Shown one piece after another: positions 1-10,918 of a stretch of DNA of 64,000 bases (its first letter is position 1; every line of letters begins with the position of its first letter). The notes below the pieces were generated by a model. The model had not been told where the DNA came from, ran no database searches, and worked only from the letters and a program-made list of their open reading frames with translations. Both the position numbers and the translations under genes were made by a program. This DNA is from Kordiimonas sediminis. GTDB lineage: Bacteria; Pseudomonadota; Alphaproteobacteria; Sphingomonadales; Kordiimonadaceae. The stretch spans positions 1,054,001 to 1,118,000 of the forward strand of contig NZ_BNCI01000002.1 of assembly GCF_014656395.1 (NCBI RefSeq). The letters run 5' to 3'.

Positions 1-136
1 CAAAAACAGTAGTAACCCCATGCTCGGGCAAGTCCAAAGGCTCCGAGACATCCGCGCCAAGAGTACCGCTATAAAGTGCTGCTGCCGCAGTCAAATCTGG
101 CACTACTATTGCCACATGATTTAATCGACCGATCAT
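1..136 (-). CDS. mce: Methylmalonyl-CoA epimerase, N-terminal part (cut by window edge)
   Basis: Only the first 45 codons lie in the window; the reading frame runs off the left edge. The ATG is at 136-134. The peptide begins MIGRLNHVAIVVPDL and continues through an LPEHGVTTVF segment, the usual opening of vicinal-oxygen-chelate fold methylmalonyl-CoA epimerases, with the first metal-ligand histidine at residue 7. The enzyme interconverts the (S) and (R) epimers of methylmalonyl-CoA between propionyl-CoA carboxylase and methylmalonyl-CoA mutase. It follows rnj by about 20 bases on the same strand, so it is probably the next gene of the nuo-birA-coaX-rnj unit. The mutase and its chaperone are at 44-49 kb. 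Identification rests on a short stretch, but the match to the family start is close. Confidence 0.85.
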   Translation of the reverse strand, partial: MIGRLNHVAIVVPDLTAAAALYSGTLGADVSEPLDLPEHGVTTVF

Positions 137-155
137 TTATTCACCTATGCCTGTC

Positions 156-1832
156 TTATATTGATAAATCTTCCCGTCGAGTGATCAAAATATCCACTGA
201 CGGATTCTTACCTGTTTCCTGTCTGCAGAAACGCCTGATGGCAATACGGGCGACTTCCTCAACATCTTTATCATTTTGACGTTTCTTGGGGCTCATACGC
301 TCAAGCGCACGCTCGACTGTCTCTAGAACCGTATCATAGAAAATATCCGTATGACCACCTGGCACACCGCGAATACTTAACAGCGGCTCACACAGTGCCT
401 CACCTCTGTCCCCGAAAATAAGGCTTGCGCTTATATGACCATTCACGGCCATCCTGCGACGCTCTATCATCGGCTCACTTCCGATATCTTCAACCAATTT
501 ACCGTCAAGTATCAAACGCCCCACGGCCACTTCGTCAATTTTCTTCACACCACTGGTGCTAATTTCGATGATATCTCCGTTTTTAGGGACTATCGTCTTT
601 TTCAGTCCCATCTCCCGCGCAAAGGCAGCATGCCGTATCAGATGCCGTGTTTCGCCGTGAACGGGAATAATGGACGCAGGCCTTACCCAGTCGTACATTT
701 TACGCAGCTCTGCCCGCCCCGGATGCCCCGAAACATGGATAAAGGCGTCTTTCTCCGTGATCACCTCCACGCCTTTGTCAGCAAGCTCATTAAACAGCCT
801 TCCAAGCGTGATTTCGTTACCAGGGATAATCTTTGATGAAAAAATAACTGTATCCCCCGCCGCAAGGTGGAGAAACTTGTGATCATCCCGAGCAATACGT
901 GATATTGCGGCCCTATGCTCGCCCTGACACCCGGTACATGCTATTAATACCCTGTCCCGTGGCAGATGATCTGCATCTTCTTCCGCCATCAGGGGAGGAA
1001 AATCTTTCAAATATCCCGTTTCTTTGGCGGCATTATATATTCTGTGCATCGAACGCCCCAGCAGCACCAGATGTCTGCCTGTTGCCTTCGCCAGTTGGCC
1101 AATTGTGTCCAGTCTTGCGACGTTTGAAGCAAAGGTCGTGATGACCAAACGCTGTTTCACACCTTTGACAAGCTCCTGCAAGCTCTCACGAACTGCAGCT
1201 TCTGAACCAGATTCGCTTTCATTGAAAACATTCGTTGAGTCACCGATCAAACACAGGACACCGTCTTCACCCAATTTTTGCAAAACAGGTGACGGGCATA
1301 CAGGTCCAATCAAAGGTCTGTCATCAAGCTTCCAGTCTCCCGTATGAAATAATGTACCCTTAGATGTTTTGATCGCTACACCGTGCCCTTCGGCAATGGA
1401 GTGTGCCAGCGGCACATATGTTACTTCAAATGGCCCCAGCTTCTGCGGGACAGAGGGTTCCACAACGATCAGGTCTACCTGGTCGAGCAAGCCTGCTTCT
1501 TTCAATTTGTCTTTCACTAACTCTGCGGTGAAAGGGGTCGCATACACAGGACAGCGAAATTTCTCCCAAAGGTAGGGGATCGCGCCGATATGATCTTCAT
1601 GCCCATGTGTCAGAACCAACCCGACAAGAGCATCCTGCTCGTCTTCAATAAAATCTACACGCGGGAAAACCAGATCAATACCCGGCAGATGATCATCCGC
1701 AAAAGACATACCGCAATCAACCATCAACCACCGGCCTTTATGGCCATACAGGTTAAGGTTCATTCCAATTTCACCAGAACCACCGAGGGGTAAAAACAGA
1801 ACCCGGTCGTCATTCTTTTTCATATAGGACAT
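156..1832 (-). CDS. rnj: Ribonuclease J
   Basis: A 558-residue metallo-beta-lactamase/beta-CASP ribonuclease, normal length for RNase J, which matures and degrades RNA with 5'-exonuclease and endonuclease activity in the cytoplasm. The metal-binding motif HGHEDH is at residues 76-81, and the beta-CASP part contains an SSKIIPGNE segment and the late HVSGHPGR motif. The start is either Met1 (1832) or Met4 (1823); neither has a strong ribosome binding site. It follows coaX after 8 bases and precedes mce, an order typical of alphaproteobacteria downstream of nuoN-birA-coaX. Alphaproteobacteria commonly use RNase J alongside RNase E. Confidence 0.95.
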   Translation of the reverse strand: MSYMKKNDDRVLFLPLGGSGEIGMNLNLYGHKGRWLMVDCGMSFADDHLPGIDLVFPRVDFIEDEQDALVGLVLTHGHEDHIGAIPYLWEKFRCPVYATPFTAELVKDKLKEAGLLDQVDLIVVEPSVPQKLGPFEVTYVPLAHSIAEGHGVAIKTSKGTLFHTGDWKLDDRPLIGPVCPSPVLQKLGEDGVLCLIGDSTNVFNESESGSEAAVRESLQELVKGVKQRLVITTFASNVARLDTIGQLAKATGRHLVLLGRSMHRIYNAAKETGYLKDFPPLMAEEDADHLPRDRVLIACTGCQGEHRAAISRIARDDHKFLHLAAGDTVIFSSKIIPGNEITLGRLFNELADKGVEVITEKDAFIHVSGHPGRAELRKMYDWVRPASIIPVHGETRHLIRHAAFAREMGLKKTIVPKNGDIIEISTSGVKKIDEVAVGRLILDGKLVEDIGSEPMIERRRMAVNGHISASLIFGDRGEALCEPLLSIRGVPGGHTDIFYDTVLETVERALERMSPKKRQNDKDVEEVARIAIRRFCRQETGKNPSVDILITRREDLSI

Positions 1833-1840
1833 AAAAGGCG

Positions 1841-2614
1841 TTACCTGTTCCGTTTATAAATTATGTTCAGCCCCTCAAGCGTTAAGTCCCCCGCTACTGT
1901 ATCTATCGCATTCGTATGATCTGAGAAAATTGGCGCTAACCCACCTGTGGCCATAATCTTCATCTCTGAACCATGTTCGTCTTTCAGACGCTTACTTAGC
2001 CCTTCGATCATACTGACATACCCCCAAAATATGCCGTTCTGCATTGCTTCAAGCGTCGTTTTACCTGTGATAGCGGTTCCTTCTGGTGCCGTCACAGCAA
2101 TTCTGGGGAGCTTCGCAGCCGCCTGGTGCAGCGCATCAAGCGACAAGTTAATGCCCGGGCAGATAACGCCACCCAAATACGCACCGTCTGAACCAATCAC
2201 ATCAAAGGTCGTCGCAGTCCCAAAATCAATCACAGCTAAGGGGCCGCCATACAAAACATCGGCGGCAACGGCATTGACCAAACGGTCGGCACCGACTTCC
2301 TGAGGATTTTTAACCTGCACATCAATGCCCAACTTCACATCAGCGGCACCAACCACCAAAGGTTCATGTTTGAAATAATGTCTGCATATCTGTTGCAGTG
2401 GCCAGACCATTTGCGGAACCACACTTGCGATAATCGCGCCCTTAACATCATCAACAGTACGGTTATTCAGTTTCATCAAATGGCTGATCCAGACGATATA
2501 TTCGTCGGCCGTTCTCCGGTCTTGTGTCGAAATACGCCAGCGTTCAACGATTGTATCATTGTCAACGAGTGCAAATACCGTATTGGTGTTCCCGGCATCA
2601 ATGGTCAGTAACAT
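1841..2614 (-). CDS. coaX: Type III pantothenate kinase
   Basis: A 257-residue ASKHA-fold kinase that phosphorylates pantothenate, the first step of coenzyme A synthesis. The N-terminus MLLTIDAGNTNTVF holds the phosphate-binding DxGNT motif (Asp6), the middle has VGADRLVNAVAA and DFGTATTFD, and ATGGLAPIF lies near the end; all are type III (CoaX) signatures. The length is normal. It lies 3 bases after birA and 8 bases before rnj and is probably cotranscribed with both. CoaX enzymes are not feedback-inhibited by CoA, unlike CoaA. Confidence 0.95.
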   Translation of the reverse strand: MLLTIDAGNTNTVFALVDNDTIVERWRISTQDRRTADEYIVWISHLMKLNNRTVDDVKGAIIASVVPQMVWPLQQICRHYFKHEPLVVGAADVKLGIDVQVKNPQEVGADRLVNAVAADVLYGGPLAVIDFGTATTFDVIGSDGAYLGGVICPGINLSLDALHQAAAKLPRIAVTAPEGTAITGKTTLEAMQNGIFWGYVSMIEGLSKRLKDEHGSEMKIMATGGLAPIFSDHTNAIDTVAGDLTLEGLNIIYKRNR

Positions 2615-2617
2615 GTG

Positions 2618-3394
2618 CTATTTCTCCGTCACTGGGAAAACATCCCCCGCATATAGACGTATTTCTGCCCCCTCGTCCAGTTGAACCTTAAGCCCTCCAT
2701 CGTCAGCAAGTCCAATCAGTGTTCCAACCTCGGTTCTATCAGACAGACGAAACTCCCTCCGCTCGCCCAGTCCCCAAGCACACCCGGACCATTCCGCAGC
2801 AGTTGTGGCAAAGTCATCCACATTCCATGCATTGATACGATCCGTCATGGATGCCGCAAGTTTGGCATGAAAATCTGCCACTGAAACCATGACACCGGTT
2901 GCCTCAAATAGATCCGTTGCACCGAATGCTGTTTCTGGATGAAAGGTCAAGTTCACGCCAATTCCAATGATGACATAATCCAGCATTCCTGATTGTTTGA
3001 CGCTAGATTCAATTAGAATTCCGGTGACTTTCTTCTCGTCCAGAAGTAAGTCGTTCGGCCATTTGCAAGTAACCCGTGCGCTATCTACGCCAAAGGATAC
3101 TATCGTGTCCCGCACGGCTAAGGCTGTAATATAAGGCAGTGCTGACAAATCAGCAGGTTTCAGTGCAGGACGCCACAACAGACTACTATAGAGATTACCA
3201 GTAGCCCCGTCCCAAACATTACCCCTGCGCCCTTTGCCTGCGGTTTGGTGGCCTGCAATAAACCAATCAGGCCCTGCTCTACCCGCAGCTGCCTCTGATG
3301 CAGCCAAACAATTGGTGCTATCTGTTTCCTTGATGAAGAAAGCCCCGACACCGGCGGGCATCGAGGCTGTCCAATTTTCAAACTGGTTGTTCAT
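2618..3394 (-). CDS. birA: Biotin--[acetyl-CoA-carboxylase] ligase
   Basis: A 258-residue biotin protein ligase that forms biotinyl-AMP and transfers biotin to the carboxyl carrier domain of acyl-CoA carboxylases. GKGRRG at residues 53-58 is the biotin/AMP loop, KWPND at 111-115 the ligase motif, and KVTGILIES follows with the catalytic lysine. The open frame reaches 3436 inside nuoN, but the ATG at 3394, 4 bases after the nuoN stop, gives the normal family start. There is no N-terminal DNA-binding domain, so this is a monofunctional ligase and not a repressor. It may biotinylate the propionyl-CoA carboxylase that would feed mce and mutAB; that carboxylase is not in the window. Confidence 0.93.
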   Translation of the reverse strand: MNNQFENWTASMPAGVGAFFIKETDSTNCLAASEAAAGRAGPDWFIAGHQTAGKGRRGNVWDGATGNLYSSLLWRPALKPADLSALPYITALAVRDTIVSFGVDSARVTCKWPNDLLLDEKKVTGILIESSVKQSGMLDYVIIGIGVNLTFHPETAFGATDLFEATGVMVSVADFHAKLAASMTDRINAWNVDDFATTAAEWSGCAWGLGERREFRLSDRTEVGTLIGLADDGGLKVQLDEGAEIRLYAGDVFPVTEK

Positions 3395-3398
3395 CCGC

Positions 3399-4856
3399 TT
3401 AGTACAAAAGCGATCCTGCAGCCCAGGCAGCAGCAACTGTGAGTGGTGAGATCAGCAAAAAGCTAACCGGTGAGTTCACAATAGCTGTCACGCCAATCAC
3501 CAAGCTTACTGTGCGGCCCGCACCACCTTCAAACGCAGGAGCAGGATCATCAAAGAACATGATCTTGATAACGCGCAAATAATAGAAGGCACCAACAACG
3601 CTTGTCAGCACACCAATTATCGCAAGTGGTACCAGGTCAGCATTAACCGCTGCTTTGAAGACTTCCCATTTACCAAAGAAACCAGCAAGCAGCGGAATAC
3701 CAGCAAGTGAGAACATGAAAGTCGCAATCGCAAGCGCCATTGGCAGGTTCGTCCGAGACAATCCAGCCAGGTCGTGAATGCTTTCTACCATGCCGTCACC
3801 CCGACGCATCGACAGAATCGCACCAAAGGCGCCTAATGTCATGGTCAGGTAAATCGCAACATAGATAAGCAGTGCAGTGATGCCCTCTTGCGTGCCTGCA
3901 GCCAGACCAACAAGAGCAAATCCTACATGACCAATAGACGAATAGGCCATCAGGCGTTTGATATTTGTCTGAACAAGCGCCAGGAATGCACCAACAAACA
4001 TGGAAGCGATTGAGATAAAGATCACGACCTGCTGCCATTCATGTAGCATATCAGGGAAGGCACCAATCATGACGCGAACGAACAGTGCAAGTGCCGCCAC
4101 CTTCGGTGCGGACGCAAAGAATGCCGTTACAGGCGTCGGCGCCCCCTCATACACATCTGGTGTCCACATGTGGAATGGGACGGCAGATATTTTAAAGGCA
4201 AGAGCTGCTATCAGGAAGACCAGACCAACAATCACACCAACTGATGCTTCGCCGCTCGCAAGTGTCTCCGCCAATACATCAAATTCGATACTTCCAGCAA
4301 AGCCGTAGATATAACTGATACCGAACAAAAGCATACCAGAGCTAAGTGCACCCAGCACAAAATACTTCAGACCAGCCTCTGTCGAACGGTTACGGTCACG
4401 ATTGATGGATGCCAGAACATACAGGGCCAAACTTTGCAGCTCCAGGCCAATATAAAGGCTCAGGAAGTTGTTTGCCGAAATCATTGCCATCATGCCCAAG
4501 GTCGCTAATACGACAAGGACAGGATACTCAAATTTTGCAACGTTATGTTCCTTTAGGAAGCGTTCAGCCATCAACAAGCTGATACCGGAACCGATAAGCA
4601 CCAAAATCTTGGTAAAGATAGCAAAGCCATCAGACACAAACATGCCGCCAAATGTTACCTGACGCTCGCCGCCCACTTGCGTGATCAACAAAATAGCGGT
4701 CAGTAGGAGCAAAGCAGCGGCAAGGTTCGTCACCAGACGATAAGCCTTATCAGCAGTGCTGAAAACGCCAACCATCAGGAGAGCTAGAGCTCCAACAGCC
4801 ATTACAATTTCTGGCAGTGCAATACCGAGATTTGGAATTACTTCGTTAAACACCAT
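3399..4856 (-). CDS. nuoN: NADH-quinone oxidoreductase subunit N
   Basis: A 485-residue integral membrane protein, the last subunit gene of complex I and one of three antiporter-like proton-translocating subunits (N, M, L). It is hydrophobic throughout with about 14 predicted membrane segments. The Proton_antipo_M core has a conserved lysine in KISAVPFHMW and an IKRLMAYSSIGHVGF segment typical of NuoN. It lies 8 bases after nuoM and 4 bases before birA, so birA, coaX and rnj are probably expressed with the operon. Confidence 0.96.
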   Translation of the reverse strand: MVFNEVIPNLGIALPEIVMAVGALALLMVGVFSTADKAYRLVTNLAAALLLLTAILLITQVGGERQVTFGGMFVSDGFAIFTKILVLIGSGISLLMAERFLKEHNVAKFEYPVLVVLATLGMMAMISANNFLSLYIGLELQSLALYVLASINRDRNRSTEAGLKYFVLGALSSGMLLFGISYIYGFAGSIEFDVLAETLASGEASVGVIVGLVFLIAALAFKISAVPFHMWTPDVYEGAPTPVTAFFASAPKVAALALFVRVMIGAFPDMLHEWQQVVIFISIASMFVGAFLALVQTNIKRLMAYSSIGHVGFALVGLAAGTQEGITALLIYVAIYLTMTLGAFGAILSMRRGDGMVESIHDLAGLSRTNLPMALAIATFMFSLAGIPLLAGFFGKWEVFKAAVNADLVPLAIIGVLTSVVGAFYYLRVIKIMFFDDPAPAFEGGAGRTVSLVIGVTAIVNSPVSFLLISPLTVAAAWAAGSLLY

Positions 4857-4864
4857 TTCTCTCC

Positions 4865-6427
4865 TTAGTGCGCGTCGGCAGAATGGTCATCAGAAGACGC
4901 AACAGGTGCGCCCGCCTTGACACTTTGTTTTTGACGCGCAGCTTCTTCCGGGAAGCGCGTTTCAATTAGATTTTCAACACTTGTATGGATCGGGTCCAGA
5001 AAGCTCTTGGGATAGATACCCATCCACAGAACAACTGCAATAAGGGGGGCGAAGATCGCCTTTTCACGCCATGACAGGTCAGGCATAGCCTTCACATCGT
5101 CTTTGGTTAGATCGCCGAAAATAACCCGGCGAACCAGATACAGCATGTAAGCAGCACCGAGAACCACACCGAACGAGGCACCGAACGCAATCCAGCTATC
5201 ATACTGGAACGCACCGTTAAGAACCAGGAATTCGCCTACGAAACCACTTGTTCCCGGCAGCCCGACAGATGCCATGGAGAAGATCACAAACGTTACCGCA
5301 TAAATCTTCATATTAATGGCCAGACCGCCGTATCGTCCAATCTCCCGCGTGTGCAACCGGTCATAGATCACACCAACACATAGGAACAGTGCGCCCGATA
5401 CCACACCGTGGCTAAGCATCTGGAAGATCGATCCTTCAATACCGTTAGTGTTTAGAACAAAGATACCGATTGTAACAAAGCCCATGTGTGCAACAGAGGA
5501 ATATGCAATCAGCTTTTTAATGTCTTCCTGCACCAGTGCCACAAGTGATGTGTAAATCACGGCAATGATCGACAGCGCAAATACGAGCCATGCGAAATGC
5601 TCTGTTGCTTCAGGGAACATCGGCAAACTGAAGCGGAGGAAACCATATCCACCCATTTTCAGCAAAACACCCGCCAGAATCACAGAACCGCCAGTAGGTG
5701 CCTGTACGTGTGCATCTGGAAGCCACGTATGAACCGGCCACATTGGCATTTTGACCGCAAATGAAGCAAAGAATGCAAGCCACAGCCAATTTTGCACATC
5801 TGCAGCAAAATCCGTTGTCATCAATACTGGAATGTCAGTAGTGCCTGTTTCAATTACCATCCAAAGGATAGCAACGAGCATCAGGACAGAACCAAGAAGC
5901 GTATAAAGGAAGAACTTAAAGCTTGCATAAATCCGGTTCACACCACCCCAAATACCGATCAAAAGATACATTGGGATCAGGCCGCCTTCGAAGAAGACGT
6001 AAAAGAGGAAGATATCCAGTGCTGAGAAAACACCAACCATCAGTGTTTCAAGCACGAGGAAAGCTATCATATATTCCTTAACGCGTGTCTGAACACTCTC
6101 CCATGATGCAGCAATCACAATCGGCATCAGGAATCCGGTGAGCACGATAAACAGCATGGAAATACCGTCGACGCCCAAATGATACTTAACTGTATCACCG
6201 AACCAGCTGTAGCTTTCTACAAACTGGAAGTCAGGATTGGAATTATCAAACCCGATCCACATCAAAATCGTCAGAACAAATGTCACACACGTTGTCAGGA
6301 ACGCAACGTTACGAATATTACGATTAGCAATCTCCTGATCCTGATGACGGATAAGGAGGATGATCGCAGCACCGACAAGCGGCACCGCCAGCATCATGGA
6401 TAGAAGATATTCTGAAAGAAAAGTCAT
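4865..6427 (-). CDS. nuoM: NADH-quinone oxidoreductase subunit M
   Basis: A 520-residue antiporter-like membrane subunit of complex I. It carries the family's [10 protein letters not shown] segment, the [18 protein letters not shown] stretch with the transmembrane proton-channel lysine, and [15 protein letters not shown]. About 14 membrane helices are expected. The extreme C-terminus is hydrophilic ([10 protein letters not shown]), somewhat longer than in E. coli. It sits between nuoL (18 bases) and nuoN (8 bases). Confidence 0.96.
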   Translation of the reverse strand: MTFLSEYLLSMMLAVPLVGAAIILLIRHQDQEIANRNIRNVAFLTTCVTFVLTILMWIGFDNSNPDFQFVESYSWFGDTVKYHLGVDGISMLFIVLTGFLMPIVIAASWESVQTRVKEYMIAFLVLETLMVGVFSALDIFLFYVFFEGGLIPMYLLIGIWGGVNRIYASFKFFLYTLLGSVLMLVAILWMVIETGTTDIPVLMTTDFAADVQNWLWLAFFASFAVKMPMWPVHTWLPDAHVQAPTGGSVILAGVLLKMGGYGFLRFSLPMFPEATEHFAWLVFALSIIAVIYTSLVALVQEDIKKLIAYSSVAHMGFVTIGIFVLNTNGIEGSIFQMLSHGVVSGALFLCVGVIYDRLHTREIGRYGGLAINMKIYAVTFVIFSMASVGLPGTSGFVGEFLVLNGAFQYDSWIAFGASFGVVLGAAYMLYLVRRVIFGDLTKDDVKAMPDLSWREKAIFAPLIAVVLWMGIYPKSFLDPIHTSVENLIETRFPEEAARQKQSVKAGAPVASSDDHSADAH

Positions 6428-6445
6428 GTCTAAAACCCCTATCCC

Positions 6446-8383
6446 TTAATGACTGCTACCGGTGACCATGAACCAGGTAATCGCGAGCGACAAACCAATG
6501 ATCATGGCAAAGGCATAATGGTACACGTAACCAGTCTGAAGTTTACGGGCACGGGCTGCAACAAAGGCAATCGCATGTGACACGCCATTCGGGCCAAAGC
6601 CATCAATAGTAGCCTCGTCACCCTTCTTCCAGAACACACGACCAAGCCAAAATGCAGGACGGATGAAAATGAAGTTAAACAACTCGTCAAAATACCATTT
6701 ATTAAGAAGGAAGGCATAAAGGCCGTCCCAGGTTTTTGCCATACGCTCAGGAATGTCAGTAACCTTATAGTACATGACAGTTGCGAAAATGAAGCCAAGC
6801 AGCATCACAACAAACGGTGCAGCCTTAACAGCAAACGGTACGTGATGCGCTTCATCCAGAACGTCACCAACAGATGTAACCAGTGCACCATTCCAGAAAG
6901 CAAAGCGTCCTTCACCCACAAACATATCTGCGAACACGACACCCGCGAACAGGGCGCCTACTGCCAGAATAACCAGTGGCAAACGCATAATCCACGGCGC
7001 TTCATGTGCATGGGATGCAGTATGCTCGTCAGCACGACATTCGCCGTTGAAGAATGTCAGGTGCGCCAGACGCCAGCTGTAGAAACTGGTCATGAATGCG
7101 GCAGCGATACCAAGAACAAATGCATACTGAGCACCAAACGCATGGGATGCATAGGCTGCTTCAAGGATCATATCCTTGGAGTAGAAGCCTGCTGTACCTG
7201 GGAAACCTGTCAGGGCAATCGTACCAATTGTCATCATGGCAAAGGTAAATGGAATTTTCTTAGCCAGACCACCATAGTTACGCATATCCTGTTCGTGATG
7301 CATTGCATGAATGACAGCACCCGATCCAAGGAACAACAAGGCTTTGAAGAAAGCGTGCGTAAACAGGTGGAAGATAGCAGCACCGTAAGCAGATACGCCT
7401 AGTGCGAAGAACATATAGCCAAGCTGCGAACAGGTTGAGTAGGCAATAACACGTTTAATGTCATTCTGAACGAGACCAACAGTTGCTGCGAAAAATGCCG
7501 TTGTAGCACCAATGATCGTCACCACAGCCAACGCAGTTGGTGACATCTCGAACACTGGGCTGAAACGCGCGACAAGGAAAACACCCGCTGTTACCATTGT
7601 TGCCGCGTGAATAAGGGCGGAAACCGGTGTTGGGCCTTCCATTGCATCAGGAAGCCATGTGTGCAGACCAAGCTGCGCTGATTTACCCATGGCACCAACA
7701 AACAGCAGGATACAAATCACAGTGATCGCATGGAAATCTGTACCAAGGAAATTGATATAATAGTCAGCATACTGATCAGCGCTTGCAAAAATGTCATCAA
7801 ACATGACCGAGCCAAAGAGTGCAAATGCGCCGAAAATACCAAGAGAGAAACCAAAATCCCCTACCCGGTTTACAACGAAAGCCTTGATTGCTGCAGCATT
7901 CGCGCTTGGCTTCTTATAATAGTAGCCAATCAACAGGTAGGACGCCAGACCAACACCTTCCCAACCAAAGAACATCTGAACGAGGTTGTCGGATGTCACC
8001 AGCATCAACATCGCAAAAGTAAAGAGCGACAGATAGCCAAAGAAGCGCGGCTTGCTTGGGTCATCTTCCATGTAACCGAAGGAATACCAGTGCACGAGTG
8101 CAGAAACGCTGTTTACAACGACCAGCATCACCACTGTAAGCGTATCAATCTTGAATGCCCAGTCGAAGCTAAGTGCACCAGATGACACCCATTCCAGAAC
8201 CAGAACAGTATACTGATTACCGCCCAGTGCAACGTCTGCAAATGCCATCCAGGACAAGACGGCAGAGACAGTCACCAACCCCGCAGTAACAAGCTGACTG
8301 ATACGATCAGAGAACTTTGATCCAAAAAGACCAGCGAACAAAAAGCCAATAAGAGGCAAGAAAACAATAAGCTTATACATCAT
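6446..8383 (-). CDS. nuoL: NADH-quinone oxidoreductase subunit L
   Basis: A 645-residue distal antiporter-like subunit of complex I. Features seen are the Oxidored_q1 N-terminal domain, the [16 protein letters not shown] segment, [19 protein letters not shown] with the channel lysine just before it, [16 protein letters not shown], and a C-terminal extension that in the family forms the long lateral helix and final membrane anchor. The length is normal for alphaproteobacteria. It lies 6 bases after nuoK. Confidence 0.97.
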   Translation of the reverse strand: MMYKLIVFLPLIGFLFAGLFGSKFSDRISQLVTAGLVTVSAVLSWMAFADVALGGNQYTVLVLEWVSSGALSFDWAFKIDTLTVVMLVVVNSVSALVHWYSFGYMEDDPSKPRFFGYLSLFTFAMLMLVTSDNLVQMFFGWEGVGLASYLLIGYYYKKPSANAAAIKAFVVNRVGDFGFSLGIFGAFALFGSVMFDDIFASADQYADYYINFLGTDFHAITVICILLFVGAMGKSAQLGLHTWLPDAMEGPTPVSALIHAATMVTAGVFLVARFSPVFEMSPTALAVVTIIGATTAFFAATVGLVQNDIKRVIAYSTCSQLGYMFFALGVSAYGAAIFHLFTHAFFKALLFLGSGAVIHAMHHEQDMRNYGGLAKKIPFTFAMMTIGTIALTGFPGTAGFYSKDMILEAAYASHAFGAQYAFVLGIAAAFMTSFYSWRLAHLTFFNGECRADEHTASHAHEAPWIMRLPLVILAVGALFAGVVFADMFVGEGRFAFWNGALVTSVGDVLDEAHHVPFAVKAAPFVVMLLGFIFATVMYYKVTDIPERMAKTWDGLYAFLLNKWYFDELFNFIFIRPAFWLGRVFWKKGDEATIDGFGPNGVSHAIAFVAARARKLQTGYVYHYAFAMIIGLSLAITWFMVTGSSH

Positions 8384-8389
8384 GGTCGC

Positions 8390-8698
8390 TTACCCCTTCA
8401 TCTGGTTGATATCTTCAACCGCGATTGTGCCGCGATTACGGAAGTAAATCACAAGGATTGCCAGTCCAATCGCTGCCTCTGCCGCTGCAACCGTCAATAC
8501 GAACATGGCAAAGATCTGCCCTACCATGTCATTCAGGTGCGTGGAGAAGGCCACAAGGTTGATGTTGACCGATAGAAGGATCAGTTCCACCGACATAAGA
8601 ATGATGATGACGTTCTTCCTGTTCAGGAAGATACCGAAAACCCCTACTACAAAAAGGATTGCGGCAACCGTCAGGTAATGTCCTAGCCCGATATCCAT
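8390..8698 (-). CDS. nuoK: NADH-quinone oxidoreductase subunit K
   Basis: A 102-residue membrane subunit with three predicted helices, the normal length for NuoK. Conserved membrane glutamates appear in [14 protein letters not shown] and [11 protein letters not shown]; in the family they form part of the buried charged axis that couples quinone reduction to proton pumping. It lies 9 bases after nuoJ and 6 bases before nuoL. Confidence 0.96.
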   Translation of the reverse strand: MDIGLGHYLTVAAILFVVGVFGIFLNRKNVIIILMSVELILLSVNINLVAFSTHLNDMVGQIFAMFVLTVAAAEAAIGLAILVIYFRNRGTIAVEDINQMKG

Positions 8699-8707
8699 GT
8701 TGAGCTC

Positions 8708-9361
8708 TTACCCTTTTTTGCCGGGAGTGAGCGAAACGCCCTCACCCGATTTAACATTAACAAGTTCAAATGCATCTTCTGGACGACGCGATACCTGTGC
8801 GCTGATATTCTGACGGCGAACACCTGTGCGCGTACGGTGCGTAAGCACAATTGCGCCAATCATAGCGACCAGAAGCACCAGACCAGCCCCCTGGAAGGCA
8901 TAGATGTAATCCGTGTACAGAATTTGGCCGATAGCTTCGGTGTTATGCACTTCAGCAACCGAAGGCATCGGCGCTGCGGCATTGCGTGTAATATCCTCGC
9001 CAACAACCCAGGCGGAACCAAGTGTCACCAGCTCAGCCAGTAAGATCAGCCCAATGAGCGCACCAATAGGAATATAATCAAGCGCCCCTTCCCGCAGTTC
9101 CTCGAAATTGATGTCAAGCATCATCACAACAAACAGGAACAGGACAGCAACTGCGCCAACATAAACAATAACGAGCAGCATCGCGAGGAACTCAGCCCCC
9201 ATCAGGACAAACAAACCTGCTGCACTGAAAAATGCTAAAATAAGCCAAAGAACCGAATGAACGGGGTTTTTGGCAAAAATAACCAGAAAGCCTGATGCCA
9301 CTGTAATTGCAGCAAACATATAAAAGGCCAGAGCCGGTAAAATTTCTACTGGAAAGTCCAT
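8708..9361 (-). CDS. nuoJ: NADH-quinone oxidoreductase subunit J
   Basis: A 217-residue membrane subunit with five predicted helices and the conserved segment YVGAVAVLFLFVVMML around residues 67-81. The C-terminus after the last helix is a hydrophilic tail (RTRTGVRRQNIS onward) of roughly 45 residues, common in alphaproteobacterial NuoJ. It lies 18 bases after nuoI. Confidence 0.95.
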   Translation of the reverse strand: MDFPVEILPALAFYMFAAITVASGFLVIFAKNPVHSVLWLILAFFSAAGLFVLMGAEFLAMLLVIVYVGAVAVLFLFVVMMLDINFEELREGALDYIPIGALIGLILLAELVTLGSAWVVGEDITRNAAAPMPSVAEVHNTEAIGQILYTDYIYAFQGAGLVLLVAMIGAIVLTHRTRTGVRRQNISAQVSRRPEDAFELVNVKSGEGVSLTPGKKG

Positions 9362-9379
9362 TTCTATCCTCTCCTGACC

Positions 9380-9868
9380 TTATCTATAGGGCGCGTCAGC
9401 AGCAATATTAGCTGCAATTTCGCGCTCCCACCGCTCACCGTTCGCGAGCAGCTTGTCTTTATCGTAATAAAGTTCTTCACGGGTTTCCGTTGCGAACTCG
9501 AAGTTTGGTCCCTCGACAATCGCATCTACCGGGCAGGCTTCCTGACAGAAGCCGCAGTAAATACATTTAACCATGTCGATATCGTACCGTGTTGTGCGGC
9601 GAGAGCCATCTTCACGTGGCTCAGCTTCGATTGTAATCGCCTGTGCAGGGCAAATCGCCTCACAAAGCTTACAGGCGATACACCGTTCTTCGCCGTTTGG
9701 ATAACGACGTAGCGCATGCTCTCCACGAAAACGCGGGCTAAGCGGCCCTTTCTCGTACGGATAGTTGATTGTTGCCTTTGGACGGAAGAAATACTTCGTC
9801 GACAACACCATCGCTTTCCAAAACTCAATCAGCAAAAGGGATTTTGCGGCTTGTGCTAATGCGGTCAT
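9380..9868 (-). CDS. nuoI: NADH-quinone oxidoreductase subunit I, two [4Fe-4S] clusters
   Basis: A 162-residue ferredoxin-like subunit of the peripheral arm of complex I that carries clusters N6a and N6b. Two CxxCxxCxxxC motifs are visible: Cys63, 66, 69 and 73, and Cys102, 105, 108 and 112; each series is followed by the usual CP pair. The N-terminal stretch is an amphipathic membrane-contact region. It lies 18 bases after nuoH. Confidence 0.97.
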   Translation of the reverse strand: MTALAQAAKSLLLIEFWKAMVLSTKYFFRPKATINYPYEKGPLSPRFRGEHALRRYPNGEERCIACKLCEAICPAQAITIEAEPREDGSRRTTRYDIDMVKCIYCGFCQEACPVDAIVEGPNFEFATETREELYYDKDKLLANGERWEREIAANIAADAPYR

Positions 9869-9886
9869 GTCCTTCTCAGCCCCTTT

Positions 9887-10918
9887 TTAACTAAACAACG
9901 GCACGCCGGCGACCTTCAGGCCGGAGTACAACACAACAAAGAATAGTGACAGTGGCAGGAATACCTTCCAACCAAGGCGCATCAGTTGGTCATAGCGGTA
10001 GCGCGGCACAAAAGCCTTCACCATCGCGATGAGCCAGAAACCAAATGCAGTCTTCACCAAGAGCCAAATCCATCCTGGGATAAAGTCAAGGATTGGCAGC
10101 GGAGCATCCCATCCACCAAGGAAAAGGATCGCCATCACTGCAGACATCAACAGAATGTTTGCATATTCCCCAAGGAAGAACAGAGCAAACGCCATGGATG
10201 AATATTCTACCTGATAGCCTGCAACCAGCTCTGCTTCCGCCTCTGGGAGGTCAAACGGCGGACGGTTCGTCTCAGCCAGTGCAGAAATAAAGAAGATGAC
10301 ATAAACCGGCAGATACGGGATGAAGTGCCAGTTCCAGATACCACCTTCCTGCGCAAGAACAATATCAGTCATATTCAGGGAGCCGACTTTCACAAGCACA
10401 CAGACCAGCACAAAGCCGATAGAGACTTCATAAGAGACCATCTGCGCTGCAGAACGCAAGCCACCAAGAAATGCATAACGGCTGTTCGACGCCCAGCCTG
10501 ACATGATGATACCGTATACGCCCAGCGATGAAATCGCCAAGATATATAGTATTCCAACGTTCAGGTCAGCGATTGCAACCCGTGCTTCAAAAGGAATAAC
10601 AGCCCAGCTGATCAGTGCCAGTGTGAATGTCAGCATTGGCGCAATCAGGAAGATCGCCTTGTTCGCACCTGCCGGAATAATCGTTTCCTTCAGGAACAAT
10701 TTCAGACCATCGGCAAAAGACTGCAACAGACCAAAGGGACCAACCACGTTCGGACCACGACGCATCTGAACCGCTGCCCAGATTTTACGGTCGAAATATA
10801 CCGCAAAAGCAACTGCGATCAGAAGTGGCAACACCACGGCAAGAATTGAGAGCACGATGGCTGTCAAATACAGAAACGGCCCTTCAGTGCCAAACAATGA
10901 ATAAATTGCATCAACCAT
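9887..10918 (-). CDS. nuoH: NADH-quinone oxidoreductase subunit H
   Basis: A 343-residue membrane subunit that links the peripheral and membrane arms of complex I and forms part of the quinone chamber. Family segments visible are [42 protein letters not shown] and [20 protein letters not shown]. The open frame extends to 10963, but the ATG at 10918 (MVDAIYSLF) overlaps the nuoG stop by 8 bases, gives the normal N-terminus and indicates translational coupling. Confidence 0.96.
   Translation of the reverse strand: MVDAIYSLFGTEGPFLYLTAIVLSILAVVLPLLIAVAFAVYFDRKIWAAVQMRRGPNVVGPFGLLQSFADGLKLFLKETIIPAGANKAIFLIAPMLTFTLALISWAVIPFEARVAIADLNVGILYILAISSLGVYGIIMSGWASNSRYAFLGGLRSAAQMVSYEVSIGFVLVCVLVKVGSLNMTDIVLAQEGGIWNWHFIPYLPVYVIFFISALAETNRPPFDLPEAEAELVAGYQVEYSSMAFALFFLGEYANILLMSAVMAILFLGGWDAPLPILDFIPGWIWLLVKTAFGFWLIAMVKAFVPRYRYDQLMRLGWKVFLPLSLFFVVLYSGLKVAGVPLFS

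Noticed and set aside
435-836. 133-codon plus-strand frame inside rnj
   Set aside because: It lies wholly antisense to the conserved RNase J gene and has no recognisable protein features.
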